Below, piece by piece: positions 31,754 through 40,903 of a DNA stretch of 64,000 nucleotides. The stretch is from Salinisphaera hydrothermalis. Lineage in GTDB: Bacteria > Pseudomonadota > Gammaproteobacteria > Nevskiales > Salinisphaeraceae. The stretch lies in NCBI RefSeq assembly GCF_040361195.1, contig NZ_APNE01000001.1; one strand, given 5' to 3'. The notes beneath the pieces are model-generated. The model was not told where the DNA came from. It made no database searches and saw only the letters and a list, made by a program, of their open reading frames with translations. Position 1 is the first letter of the stretch, and every line of letters starts with the position of its first letter. A program made the position numbers and the translations under genes.

Positions 31754-34066
31754 ATGAAGGCAGCACGGGGCAGGGTCGCGACGTCTGTTGGACGTTTGCA
31801 ACGAGTCGGGACGGTCTTCGGGGTCTGTGTAGGGGTGGCCTCGCTGCCGGCCTGGGCCGCGTCGTCGAGCACGGATACCGGCCATCGCGCGGACGCGCCC
31901 GCGCCGGCGGCACCCGCGGCGCCGGCCGATGCCGCGGCGCCTGCACCGAGCGAACCGACGACGCAGTTCGGCACGGTCCATGTCCAAGGTCAGGTCACCG
32001 GGGGTGATCGCGTGCCGCCTGCGTATGCCGGCGGCCAGATTGCCACGGGCGGTCGTATCGGCGTGCTGGGGGAGAAGAATGCCGCCAACGTGCCGTTTTC
32101 GGTGGTTAGTTTTACCTCGCAGCTCATCAACAACCAACAGGACGGCACGCTCGCCGGCGTGCTGGAGAACGATGCCGCCGTGCAGAGCTCGAACGGCTAC
32201 GGCAACTTCGCTCAGACGTTCCAGATTCGCGGTTTCAACTTCGACGGCGACGATGTGTCGTTCGGCGGCCTGTACGGCGTGCTGCCGCGTCAGATCGTGC
32301 AGACGAACTACGTCAACCGGGTCGAGCTGTTCAAGGGCGCCAATGCTTTCGCCAAAGGCGTCGGACCCGGTGGCTCGGGTGTCGGCGGCGCGGTCAATCT
32401 CGAGCCCAAACGGGCCACGGATAAGCCGATAACGCGTCTGCGCCTGGGTTATGCCTCCGATTCGCAGTTCGAGCAGTCGCTGGACGTCGGGCGCCGATAC
32501 GGCCGCAACGACCAGTACGGCGCGCGGGTCAACGTCCAGCACGAGAGCGGCGACACGGCCATCAACAAGGAAAACGCCAACGATACCTCCGCGGCCATCG
32601 CGCTGGATTATCGGGGCGGGCGCGGTCATGTCGCGCTCGATTTCGGCTATCAGCGCCAGCACATCGACCACGGTCGTTCGACCGTACGGGTCGGCGACGC
32701 CACGACGATACCCGCCGCGCCGGACGCCGAGACCAACTACTGGCCCGAGTTCGCCAATACCGAATTGAAATCCGAGTTCGGCATGCTCAGCGGCGCGTTC
32801 GATATCACCGACGACTGGACGGCCTACGCAGCGTTCGGCGGCAATCACAGCCACGAATCCGGAGACTATGGCCAACCGGTCCTCAGCAGTGCCGACAGCA
32901 CGGGCTATCAGGTCGGCGATGCCACGGTGTCGCGCCTGACGGTCGTGCGGGCAACGCAGACTTATACCGGCCAGGCCGGTTTCCGCGGCCATTTCGATAC
33001 CGGCCCGATCAGCCACGACGTGAATCTCGGGTATTCGGGCTATTACCAGCGGGCCGACAGTGCCTACAACTACTCCGGCAGCGTCGATACCAATCTCTAC
33101 CAGCCGGCGACCATCGACAGTCTGCCCACAATTGGCAGTGCGGGCGATCTGAACGATCCGAACGTGGTGAGCCGCACCCACGCCAACGGCTGGGCCCTGT
33201 CGGACACGGCAGGTCTTTTCGACGATCGGCTGTTGGTCACGGTCGGTGCGCGGTATCAGAGCCTGTCGATCCGGAACTACGACTACAACAATGCCGATCA
33301 GGCCAGCGGCAAGCCGATCATCGGGCATCGTGTGTCGCCGGTCTACGGCGTGGTCTACAAGCCGACCTCCTGGCTGTCGTTGTATGCCAACCATATCGAG
33401 GCCCTGCAGCCGGGCGATACCGCGCCGGCGACAGCTCAGAATCCGGGGCAGACGCTGGGTATTCTGCATGCCAAGCAGGACGAAGTTGGCGCCAAGCTGG
33501 ATTTCGGGCGCATCGGCGGCAGCCTCGCGCTCTATCAGATTAAAAAGCCCAACGCTTATCTCGACCCGAAGACCCAGCAATATGGTTATTTCGGCGAACA
33601 GCGTAACCGTGGCGTCGAACTCAATATCCACGGCCAGCCGACCCGGCGTCTCAAGCTACTGGCCAGCGCCACCTATGTGGACCCGAGGCTCACGCAGACC
33701 CCGGGTGATCAGTTCAACGGCAACGATGCAGTCGGGGTGCCGAATTATCGCGTGGCCCTGTCGGGTGACTGGCAGTTGCCGGGCGCGCCGCACTGGCACG
33801 CCAATGCCCGCGTGATTCGGACCGGGTCGCAGTACGCCGACCAGGCCAACGATCTCAAGGTGGAGGCCTGGACGCGCGTGGATCTCGGTCTGCGCTACAA
33901 CATGCCGTGGGGCAACGACGGCCGGTCGATCGTCTGGCGCGCGAACGTGGAGAACGTGGCGAACAGCAGTTACTGGTCGTCGGTGCGCCGTATCGCGAGT
34001 ACGAACTATCTCACCCAGGGTGATCCGCGCACCTTCAAGTTGTCGGCGACCTTCAATTTCGACTGA
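31754..34066 (+). CDS. TonB-dependent siderophore receptor
   Basis: A 770-residue outer-membrane protein. A long signal peptide (about 36 residues, ending AWA) is followed by an Ala/Pro-rich stretch (about 48-66), a possible TonB box (FGTVHV near 72) and the plug domain (VPFSVVSFTSQLI; LENDAAVQSSNGYG; FQIRGF). The beta-barrel fills the rest, with FhuE/FpvA-like text (WLSLYANHIEALQPGD; ARYQSLSIRNYDYN). The end FNFD departs from the usual terminal Phe by one residue. With the Fur box upstream it imports a ferric siderophore, passing it to the fhuCDB system further along. The ligand is unknown, possibly a hydroxamate because of fhu context. Confidence 0.9.
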   Translation: MKAARGRVATSVGRLQRVGTVFGVCVGVASLPAWAASSSTDTGHRADAPAPAAPAAPADAAAPAPSEPTTQFGTVHVQGQVTGGDRVPPAYAGGQIATGGRIGVLGEKNAANVPFSVVSFTSQLINNQQDGTLAGVLENDAAVQSSNGYGNFAQTFQIRGFNFDGDDVSFGGLYGVLPRQIVQTNYVNRVELFKGANAFAKGVGPGGSGVGGAVNLEPKRATDKPITRLRLGYASDSQFEQSLDVGRRYGRNDQYGARVNVQHESGDTAINKENANDTSAAIALDYRGGRGHVALDFGYQRQHIDHGRSTVRVGDATTIPAAPDAETNYWPEFANTELKSEFGMLSGAFDITDDWTAYAAFGGNHSHESGDYGQPVLSSADSTGYQVGDATVSRLTVVRATQTYTGQAGFRGHFDTGPISHDVNLGYSGYYQRADSAYNYSGSVDTNLYQPATIDSLPTIGSAGDLNDPNVVSRTHANGWALSDTAGLFDDRLLVTVGARYQSLSIRNYDYNNADQASGKPIIGHRVSPVYGVVYKPTSWLSLYANHIEALQPGDTAPATAQNPGQTLGILHAKQDEVGAKLDFGRIGGSLALYQIKKPNAYLDPKTQQYGYFGEQRNRGVELNIHGQPTRRLKLLASATYVDPRLTQTPGDQFNGNDAVGVPNYRVALSGDWQLPGAPHWHANARVIRTGSQYADQANDLKVEAWTRVDLGLRYNMPWGNDGRSIVWRANVENVANSSYWSSVRRIASTNYLTQGDPRTFKLSATFNFD

Positions 34067-34087
34067 GGATAGAGCGCAGGCGCTCAT

Positions 34088-34117
34088 AAAAAAGCCGGCC
34101 TCGGGGCCGGCTTTTTT
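34088..34117. terminator. Bidirectional terminator between the TonB receptor and FabH-like genes
   Basis: AAGCCGGCC and GGCCGGCTT form a tight stem around a TCG loop, with an A run before and T run after. It serves the plus-strand receptor and the convergent minus-strand gene ending at 34162. Confidence 0.9.
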
Positions 34118-34161
34118 GTGGCTCCGGTGCGGGCCCGAAGCCTGTGGGGCAGGCCTTGGAT

Positions 34162-35208
34162 TCAGTCCGGCTCGCTCAGCACGAAATCCGAGGGCAGGCG
34201 CACGAGGGTGGCCCCCCAGGACAGCCCGACGCCGAACCCGACCAGCAGCACCAGCGCGCCCGGGCCGATCTGGCCGGACAGCACCGCGCGCTTGAGCGCG
34301 ATCGGCACGCTGCAGGAGACGGTATTGCCGATGTCTTCCATGCAGACGACGAATTTCTCTTTCGGCAGTTTCAGGCGTTCCCGGATGCCTTCCAGCACCA
34401 TGGCGCTGGCCTGATGCGGCACGACGGCATCGACGTCGTCGAGCGTGATGCCGGCTTTCGCACAGGTCTCGTGTATCGCTTTCGGCACTTCGCGCAGCGT
34501 GAACTCGACCACGGCGCGACCGTTCATGAAGATATTGTGGTCAGAACGCACGTTGCCGTGCCGGTCGGTATATTCCTCAACCGGATTGTGTGAAGCGCGA
34601 CGGCGCATGCCGCTGGTCGGCACAATCAGGTCCTTGGCGCCGGAGCCATCCGTGCCGTAGACGAACGGGCCGATCTTGGGATCGCCGTCGGCGGCTCGAT
34701 CGCTGAGCAGTGTGGCGGCCGCCGCGTCGCCGAACAGGGCGCGTACGCTCTTGTCGCCCGGGTGCACGAACTTGCTGTAGGTATCGGCAGTGATCAGCAG
34801 CAGGCGCCTGGCCTGGCCCGATTCGATCAGCGCCTTGGCCACGCCCAGCGCGTAGATATAGCCCGAACAGCCGAGATTGATGTCGAGGGCGCCAATATGC
34901 TTATTCAGCCCCAGCCGTTCCTGGACCAGGCACGCCGTCGTGGGTGCCAGATAATCCGGCGTCTGGGTGGTGAAGATCAGGTAATCGATCTCGTCGCGGG
35001 CGATACCGGTCTTGTCGAACAACCGCTCGGCGGCAATAACACCGAAGTCCGAGGCGCATTCCTCCTCGCTGGCTACATGGCGAGCCCGGATACCGGTTTT
35101 TTCGGCGATACGTTCCAGCGGCCAGTTGGGAAAACGCGCGGCGATCTCCTCGATCGATTCCGTGCGCGCCGGCAGCATATATTCGATGGCGTCAATGACA
35201 GCAGGCAT
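34162..35208 (-). CDS. Beta-ketoacyl-ACP synthase III-like condensing enzyme (orphan FabH family)
   Basis: The 348-residue protein has the Cys-His-Asn triad: Cys114 in NLGCSGY, His265 in VPHQAS and Asn295 in DIGNTVS. TTQTPDYLAP and the C-terminal GFGVGLSWGAT are conserved. It could start fatty acid synthesis by condensing an acyl-CoA with malonyl-ACP. The housekeeping fabH normally sits with plsX, fabD and fabG; none is here, so this is an orphan copy, perhaps for a special acyl starter, a secondary metabolite or a siderophore acyl chain. It lies alone between the Fur-regulated receptor and a rhodanese gene. Confidence 0.88.
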   Translation of the reverse strand: MPAVIDAIEYMLPARTESIEEIAARFPNWPLERIAEKTGIRARHVASEEECASDFGVIAAERLFDKTGIARDEIDYLIFTTQTPDYLAPTTACLVQERLGLNKHIGALDINLGCSGYIYALGVAKALIESGQARRLLLITADTYSKFVHPGDKSVRALFGDAAAATLLSDRAADGDPKIGPFVYGTDGSGAKDLIVPTSGMRRRASHNPVEEYTDRHGNVRSDHNIFMNGRAVVEFTLREVPKAIHETCAKAGITLDDVDAVVPHQASAMVLEGIRERLKLPKEKFVVCMEDIGNTVSCSVPIALKRAVLSGQIGPGALVLLVGFGVGLSWGATLVRLPSDFVLSEPD

Positions 35209-35360
35209 CGGACCTCGCTTTACGCATGAACGGGTGGAGCGGTCGGTCGCAGGATCGGCCGCCGGCGCGAATCGGCGCGTCCAAACGGACGGTCCGATTC
35301 GTTAAAGTCGCACAATATCCGGGTCAACGCCTGTCACGTCAACGCCTGGACGGGCCAAGC

Positions 35361-35660
35361 CTATTCCGTTGGGTATCCGGCGGCACGCCAGTCTTCGAAC
35401 CCTCCGCGCATCGCGCGCACGTTCGTGTAGCCGGCCGCCTCCAGGACTTCGGCGGCTCGCTGGGCACGGCCCCCGGCCTTGCAATACGTCACGATCGGCG
35501 TAGTGGGGTCGACATCGACGTCCGGATCGCTGGAGATACGCGTGACCGGATAGAACAGGGCCCCGGCCACATGGCCCGCCTCCCATTCATCGCGCTCGCG
35601 CACATCGATGAGAGCCGCGCCGTTCTCCTGCGCTTCACGGGCTTCGTGATGATCGATCAT
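35361..35660 (-). CDS. Single-domain rhodanese (sulfurtransferase)
   Basis: The ATG at 35660 follows GGAGACC at good spacing, giving 99 residues; an upstream frame to 35744 adds text outside the domain. It is a GlpE/PspE-sized rhodanese: ALIDVRERDEWEAGHVAGA at the start, then active-site loop CKAGGR beginning at Cys60. Such enzymes pass sulfane sulfur to thiols or cyanide. It stands alone with no sulfur-metabolism gene nearby. The fold and active-site cysteine are clear; the physiological acceptor is not. Confidence 0.88.
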   Translation of the reverse strand: MIDHHEAREAQENGAALIDVRERDEWEAGHVAGALFYPVTRISSDPDVDVDPTTPIVTYCKAGGRAQRAAEVLEAAGYTNVRAMRGGFEDWRAAGYPTE

Positions 35661-35842
35661 AAGACGGTCTCCAATACGTTCCGATGTCGCATTAGTGGTG
35701 CCACGATGCACCAGAATCAAGTCGTCCGACGGTCGCGACGTCATGGCACGGCCGGCCTACAACGGCGGCGCGCCGTAGGTTACGATCTGATTACGCAGGA
35801 TTTATAAGAATACCAGCCCGCGCATTGACCCGAGGGCCGCGC

Positions 35843-37531
35843 ATGACCGCTGCACGTCCGTCCGCCCCCGATCGCGATCACCGGCGCGTGCCACGCCCCG
35901 CGCTGGGTGTGCCGAGCCTCACGTTGTTGGCCGCGGCATTCATCATCGGCTTCGACAACGTCGCCTTCTGGCACCAACTGGCGTCGGTTTCCCGTGTCGG
36001 CACCACGGCGGGTCTGGGCTTTGCTTCAGCCACTGCGGTGTTTCTCGTCAGCGCCCTGGCGCTGATGATGTCGGTGTTCGCCTTTCGCTGGATCTACAAG
36101 CCGTTTCTGATCGGGCTGTTGATCGTGGCGGCCGTGGTCGGCTATTTCATGCAGACCTACGGCGTGGTCATCGACGACACGATGATTCGCAACACGCTGG
36201 ATACGGACACCGGCGAAGCCGAAGGCCTGTTCAATTTCACCCTGGTCTGGCACATCGTGGTGTTCGGGCTGCTGCCGGCGGCGTTTGTGGCCTGGGTGCG
36301 CATCAAGCGCGCGGTATGGTGGCGCCAGGCGTTGATTCGCGTCCTGTTCGGCGTGGTGCTGGCAGCGATCGCGGTCGGGGCGCTGGCCTCGCATTACAAG
36401 GAATTCTCGTTGACCCTGCGCCAGCATCGCGAGCTGCGCATGTACATCAACCCGACTTATGCCATCTACTCGGCTGCGGAGCTTGCCCATGGCGAGGCCG
36501 ATGTGGCTGATCACCCGCTGGTGACCATTGCCCCGCATGCGCATCGCACGGCCGCGGCCAGCCGGATCAAGCGTCGCAAGATCGTGATCGTGGTCGTGGG
36601 CGAGACCACGCGCGCCGCGGACTGGGGCATGGACGGCTATCACCGCCAGACCACGCCGGAGCTGGCGGCGCTGCCTAATCTGATCAATTTCCCCGACGCA
36701 CACTCCTGTGGCACGTCCACCGCCATATCGGTGCCCTGCATGTTCTCGGCCAAGTCGCGCGCCGATTTCAATGCCGATACCGCGGGCTATACGGAAAACC
36801 TGCTCGATGTGCTCAAGCGGGCCGGCATCACCGTGCGCTGGGAAGAAAACCAGGCCGGGGGCTGCAAGGGCGTATGTGACCGCGTGCCAACCCAGAACAT
36901 GCGCAAGATGCGTATTCCGGGCGTCTGCGGCGATGGCCATTGTCTGGACAGTGTGTTCCTGCACGGGCTGGCCGATCGGATCAACGCCACCTCGGGCGAT
37001 CTGCTGCTGGTGATGCACACCATGGGCAGCCACGGGCCGAGTTATTTCGAGCGTTATCCCAAGGCGTTCGAGAAATACAAGCCGATCTGTCACTCCAATC
37101 GCCCGCAGGACTGCTCGACCCAGACGCTTACCAACAGCTACGACAACACCGTGCGCTACGTCGACCACGTGCTGGCGTCACTGATCGGCGTGCTCAAGAC
37201 CAAAGAATCCGACGCCGACACCGCGCTGATCTATATGTCCGACCACGGCGAATCGCTGGGCGAGGACGGCATCTACCTGCACGGCTTTCCCTACATGCTG
37301 GCACCGTCCCAGCAGACGCATATCCCGATGATTCTCTGGCTGTCGCCGGACTGGCGCCACGACAATCAGCTGTCGAACGCCTGTCTGAGCGGTCTCAAAA
37401 AGCAGCGCGTGGGGCAGGACAACCTGTTTTCGACCGTCATGGGCATGTTCGACGTGCGCGCCGACGTCTACCAGCCGAAGCTCGATCTGCTGGCGCCCTG
37501 CCGGGGGCAGGGCAGCGTCGCGTCGAACTAG
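35843..37531 (+). CDS. eptA: Phosphoethanolamine transferase, lipid A modifying (EptA family)
   Basis: CGAGGG precedes the ATG at 35843, giving 562 residues; a TTG at 35825 is less likely. Four to five membrane helices fill residues 24-185, then a periplasmic sulfatase-fold domain. Catalytic features: Glu254 in VVGETTRAA, nucleophile Thr291 in HSCGTSTA, and the metal-binding MSDHGESLGE with a later HGFPYMLAP. Paired cysteines (for example CKGVCD, CGDGHC) are normal for this family. It moves phosphoethanolamine from phosphatidylethanolamine to lipid A, which lowers surface charge and reduces polymyxin binding in other species. No pmrAB regulators are adjacent. Confidence 0.9.
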   Translation: MTAARPSAPDRDHRRVPRPALGVPSLTLLAAAFIIGFDNVAFWHQLASVSRVGTTAGLGFASATAVFLVSALALMMSVFAFRWIYKPFLIGLLIVAAVVGYFMQTYGVVIDDTMIRNTLDTDTGEAEGLFNFTLVWHIVVFGLLPAAFVAWVRIKRAVWWRQALIRVLFGVVLAAIAVGALASHYKEFSLTLRQHRELRMYINPTYAIYSAAELAHGEADVADHPLVTIAPHAHRTAAASRIKRRKIVIVVVGETTRAADWGMDGYHRQTTPELAALPNLINFPDAHSCGTSTAISVPCMFSAKSRADFNADTAGYTENLLDVLKRAGITVRWEENQAGGCKGVCDRVPTQNMRKMRIPGVCGDGHCLDSVFLHGLADRINATSGDLLLVMHTMGSHGPSYFERYPKAFEKYKPICHSNRPQDCSTQTLTNSYDNTVRYVDHVLASLIGVLKTKESDADTALIYMSDHGESLGEDGIYLHGFPYMLAPSQQTHIPMILWLSPDWRHDNQLSNACLSGLKKQRVGQDNLFSTVMGMFDVRADVYQPKLDLLAPCRGQGSVASN

Positions 37532-37607
37532 AGTTTCAGGGCGTCGCGGGGCAAGCGCCGCCGGCGGCCGATGACGACAGCGCGGCCTGCGTTGGCCGGT
37601 GGGGCGA

Positions 37608-37889
37608 CTAGCGTTCCGGACGCGTCAGGCGCGCTTTCAGGTCGCAGCCGCGACAGGCGCTGCAGCCCCCGGTATCGCAGCCGCTGGATTGGGCCTGGAT
37701 GCCCGGCGTGATCCGTCGGGCGATGGCCTGGCGCCAATCGGCACTCGCCGGCGTCGGCGCGATCCGATAGGCCGCGATCATGCGAAGACGATGCGTGATC
37801 CGCGGTGCGAAGCGATGGGCGACGTGCACCAGGCAGGCGAGGCCCACCAGCGCCAACAGGATCCCCTGGATGATATCGAACGCGCTCAT
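37608..37889 (-). CDS. Small Cys-rich membrane protein coupled to feoB (possible FeoC replacement)
   Basis: The ATG at 37889 overlaps the feoB stop (ATGA), so the pair is translationally coupled. The 93-residue product has one membrane helix (IIQGILLALVGLACLVHV, about 6-24), a basic middle and a C-terminal cysteine cluster CDTGGCSACRGC at 71-82. It is not a winged-helix FeoC. Similar small FeoB-associated proteins with a cysteine tail are found in other proteobacteria (I recall the label DUF6587, not verified). It may bind iron or an Fe-S cluster beside the channel. Confidence 0.75.
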   Translation of the reverse strand: MSAFDIIQGILLALVGLACLVHVAHRFAPRITHRLRMIAAYRIAPTPASADWRQAIARRITPGIQAQSSGCDTGGCSACRGCDLKARLTRPER

Positions 37890-39730
37890 CCGGCCCCCAG
37901 GGCGGCCGCGATCTGATAGGTCGCCAGCGACGCCAGATAAGCCAGCCCGAACAGATAGACCAGCGCGATGATCACCACCCGCCACGAATTGGTCTCGCGG
38001 CGCATTACCGCCAGCGTGGAAATACACTGCGGCGCGAATACATACCAGGCCAGCAGCGACAGCGCCGTGCCCAGCGCCCATTGCTGACCGATCAAGGTGC
38101 CGAGCTGATGGCTGATACCGGCCGGATTGCCCGACATCGAGTAGACCGTGCCCAGCGCCGAGACCGCGACTTCGCGAGCGGCCATGCCCGGTACCAGCGC
38201 CACGCAGATCTGCCAGTTGAAGCCGAGCGGCGCGAGCAAGTAATGCAGATAGTGGCCAATGAAGCCGACCACGCTGTATTCGATCGCCGGGCCGGTGGCA
38301 CCGGCCGGCGGCTGCGGAAAACTCGCCAGGAACCAGAGCAGCACCGTGACCGTGAAGATGATGCCGCCAACACGCTTGAGGAATATTCGAGCGCGCTGCC
38401 ACAACCCCAGCGCGATATCGCGCGGGTTGGGCATGCGATACGCCGGCAGTTCCATCAGCAAGGCATGATCGGAACTGTCGCGGCGGACGTGCTTCATCAC
38501 GAACGCCACGGCCATCGCGCCCACGATGCCGAAGATATAAAGACCGAACAGCACGATGCCCTGCAGATTGAACAGATCGAGCACGGTGCGATGCGGAATG
38601 AAGGCGGCGATCAGCAGGGTGTAGACCGGCAATCGGGCCGAACAGGTCATCAGCGGCGCGACCAGGATGGTCGCCAGCCGATCGCGTGAATCGGCCATGC
38701 TGCGCGTGGCCATGATGCCGGGGATCGCGCAGGCGAAACTCGACAACAGGGGAATGAAGGCCCGGCCGGTGAGCCCGACCTTGAACATCAGCCGGTCGAG
38801 AAGAAACGCCGCGCGCGGCAGATAGCCCGATTCCTCGAGCATCAGAATGAACAGGAACAGGATCAGGATTTGTGGCAGGAACACCAGCACGCCGCCCACC
38901 CCGGCCACGATGCCATCGGTCACCAGGCTATGCAGGGCGGAATGCACCGGCAACAGGCTCGCCACCGCGCCGCCGATGAGGTTCACCCCGGCATCGATCG
39001 CGTCCATGAGCGGCACGGCCCAGGAAAAGACGGCCTGGAATATCAAGAACATCAGAACAGCGAGGATCGCTGGCCCGGCCACCGGGTGCAGCGTCCACGC
39101 ATCAATGCGGTCTTCGAGCGTGGGCCCCGGATTCGTAAGACGAACCGTGGCGTCCATGATCACGCGCGCGGCGGTATGAATATCGTCGTGATCGGCGCGC
39201 AGCGTCGGCGGCGCGGGTGGTGTGCCGTCGAGATGGGCGATCAGGGCGGCTGCGCCTTCGCGATGTACGGCCACGGTCTCGATCACCGGCACGCCCAACT
39301 CGGCGGCCAGCCGCGTGCTGTCGATCTCGACGCCGCGCCGGCGGGCCGCGTCCATCATGTTCAGAGCCACGATCATCGGCCGGCCGAGCCGCGCGACTTC
39401 CAGCACGAAACGCAGATGCAGCCGAAGGTTGGTGGCATCGACCACGCAGACGATCACATCGGGCGCGGCTTCACTGGCGTGGGTGCCGGCACAGATGGAC
39501 GCGGTGATGGCTTCGTCGGGGCTGGCGGCGGCCAGGCTGTAGGCGCCCGGCAGATCGAGCACATCGAATTCGCGCCCCGCTACCGTGGTCATGCGCCCAC
39601 TCTTGCGCTCGACTGTCACGCCGGCGTAGTTGGCCACCTTCTGGCGGCTCCCGGTGAGTCGATTGAACAGGGCTGTCTTGCCACAGTTCGGGTTACCGAC
39701 CATGGCGATGCGTGAAACCGCGGTGCTCAT
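37886..39730 (-). CDS. feoB: Ferrous iron transporter, FeoB
   Basis: A 614-residue protein, at the short end for FeoB. The N-terminal G protein has G1 GNPNCGKT (12-19), the DLPGAYSLAAASPDE G3/switch region and NMMD (G4). After it come the Gate helices: ESGYLPRAAFLLDR and SSFACAIPGIMATR are the conserved Cys-containing pore motif, and GMAAREVAVSALGT the second Gate. It brings Fe2+ through the inner membrane. The gene overlaps feoA by one base and the small Cys-rich protein by four. Fur-like sites upstream of feoA suggest iron repression. Confidence 0.95.
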   Translation of the reverse strand: MSTAVSRIAMVGNPNCGKTALFNRLTGSRQKVANYAGVTVERKSGRMTTVAGREFDVLDLPGAYSLAAASPDEAITASICAGTHASEAAPDVIVCVVDATNLRLHLRFVLEVARLGRPMIVALNMMDAARRRGVEIDSTRLAAELGVPVIETVAVHREGAAALIAHLDGTPPAPPTLRADHDDIHTAARVIMDATVRLTNPGPTLEDRIDAWTLHPVAGPAILAVLMFLIFQAVFSWAVPLMDAIDAGVNLIGGAVASLLPVHSALHSLVTDGIVAGVGGVLVFLPQILILFLFILMLEESGYLPRAAFLLDRLMFKVGLTGRAFIPLLSSFACAIPGIMATRSMADSRDRLATILVAPLMTCSARLPVYTLLIAAFIPHRTVLDLFNLQGIVLFGLYIFGIVGAMAVAFVMKHVRRDSSDHALLMELPAYRMPNPRDIALGLWQRARIFLKRVGGIIFTVTVLLWFLASFPQPPAGATGPAIEYSVVGFIGHYLHYLLAPLGFNWQICVALVPGMAAREVAVSALGTVYSMSGNPAGISHQLGTLIGQQWALGTALSLLAWYVFAPQCISTLAVMRRETNSWRVVIIALVYLFGLAYLASLATYQIAAALGAG

Positions 39731-39978
39731 CAGGATTCCGGAATATCGGGTTCGACGGTAATACGGGCGGCCTCTACGCGCCGTAGCGCGAATCGAGTGC
39801 CACCGATGCGCACCAGCAGCGGATCGCCGCCGAACGGTGCACGGGCCACGATGCAGATGCGTTCGCCCGCGATGAATCCCAGGTCGCGCAGTCGCTGCGC
39901 GATCGGATCGCCCTCGCGTTCGTCCCGTATGGTGGCCACGCGTGCCGGGCGGTTCTTGGGGAGTTCGGTGAGCTGCAC
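39730..39978 (-). CDS. feoA: Ferrous iron transport protein A
   Basis: The protein is an SH3-like FeoA: QLTELPKNRPARVATI at the start, RLRDLGFIAGERICIVARAPFGGDPLLVRIGGTRFALRR through the barrel, split here only as description of the whole domain, and a short acidic tail. A GTG at 39978 gives the usual 82 residues. An ATG at 40059 would add 27 residues unlike FeoA and would put a Fur-like site inside the gene, so I prefer the GTG despite a weak ribosome site. It overlaps feoB by one base and is thought to modulate FeoB. Confidence 0.85.
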   Translation of the reverse strand: MQLTELPKNRPARVATIRDEREGDPIAQRLRDLGFIAGERICIVARAPFGGDPLLVRIGGTRFALRRVEAARITVEPDIPES

Positions 39979-39990
39979 AGGCGGATAGTC

Positions 39991-40010
39991 AATTGAGAAC
40001 CATTTGCATC
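39991..40010. promoter_or_regulatory. Fur-like box upstream of feoA
   Basis: On the minus strand GCAAATGGTTCTCAATT is near the common Fur site form GCAAATGATTCTCATT. It lies just upstream of the GTG start of feoA. A second weaker match (TTGATACTCATTCG, about 40039-40052) lies between feoA and fhuC and could serve either gene. Confidence 0.6.
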
Positions 40011-40135
40011 GGAGCCGATATCGTGCGCTTGAAGTGCTGTTGATGCAACATATCGTCATTGATACTCATTCGTATTTAGCTTATTCTCAGCCCGGTCAAA
40101 CGCGATGCACGCGGCCCGCGTAGTCGGAGAAATCG

Positions 40136-40903
40136 ATGTTCGAAGTCAATGACTGCCGTTTCGAGGTGCAAGGGCGCTGTCTCCTGGAGGCATCGGATCT
40201 GCGTTTCGAGGAAGGCAAGGTCTACGGGCTGATCGGACACAACGGCTCCGGCAAGTCGACGCTGCTCAAGCTGCTGGCGCGTCAGCAATGCGCCAGCTGC
40301 GGCGAAATCTGTCTCAACGGTCGGGCCGTAGACCACTGGGGGCCCCGAGAGTTCGCACGCAACGTCGCGTATCTGCCGCAGCACCTGCCGAGCGCGGCCA
40401 GCCTCACGGTGCGTGAACTGGTCACCTTCGGCCGCTATCCCTGGCATGGGTTGCTCGGGCGCATGTCGAAGCAGGACAAGGCCCAAATCGACCGGGCGAT
40501 GACGCTGACCGATACCACTGAATTCGCCGAGCGCATGGTCGATACGCTGTCGGGCGGTGAACGCCAGCGCGTGTGGCTGGCGATGCTGCTGGCCCAGGGG
40601 AGTCGTTTCCTGTTGCTCGACGAGCCGCTGTCGGCGCTCGACATTGCCCATCAGGTCGACACGTTGTCGCTGATTCGCAATCTGTGTCGTGACCTGGGTA
40701 TCGGTGTGATCATCGTCCTGCACGATGTGAACATGGTCTCGCGCTATTGCGATCAGCTTGTGGCCCTGCGTGACGGGCGCCTGCTGGCCCAGGGCACGCC
40801 CGACGAACTCATGAACGACGCCACGCTCGAGGCCATCTATGGCATCCGCATGAACGTGATGCCCCATCCGACCGACCACCGCCCGATCGCCGTCGTACAG
40901 TGA
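40136..40903 (+). CDS. fhuC: Iron-siderophore ABC importer, ATP-binding protein
   Basis: A 255-residue ATPase with Walker A GHNGSGKST at 34-42, signature LSGGERQR at 138-145 and Walker B FLLLDEP at 158-164, followed by the LSALDIAHQ of FecE/FhuC-type ATPases. GGAGA lies six bases before the ATG. The gene is divergent from feoA across a 157-bp region with Fur-like sites. Its stop overlaps the fhuD GTG (GTGA). A NIP after Walker A (LARQQCASCGEICLNG) carries two unusual cysteines. It drives ferric-siderophore import. Confidence 0.92.
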   Translation: MFEVNDCRFEVQGRCLLEASDLRFEEGKVYGLIGHNGSGKSTLLKLLARQQCASCGEICLNGRAVDHWGPREFARNVAYLPQHLPSAASLTVRELVTFGRYPWHGLLGRMSKQDKAQIDRAMTLTDTTEFAERMVDTLSGGERQRVWLAMLLAQGSRFLLLDEPLSALDIAHQVDTLSLIRNLCRDLGIGVIIVLHDVNMVSRYCDQLVALRDGRLLAQGTPDELMNDATLEAIYGIRMNVMPHPTDHRPIAVVQ

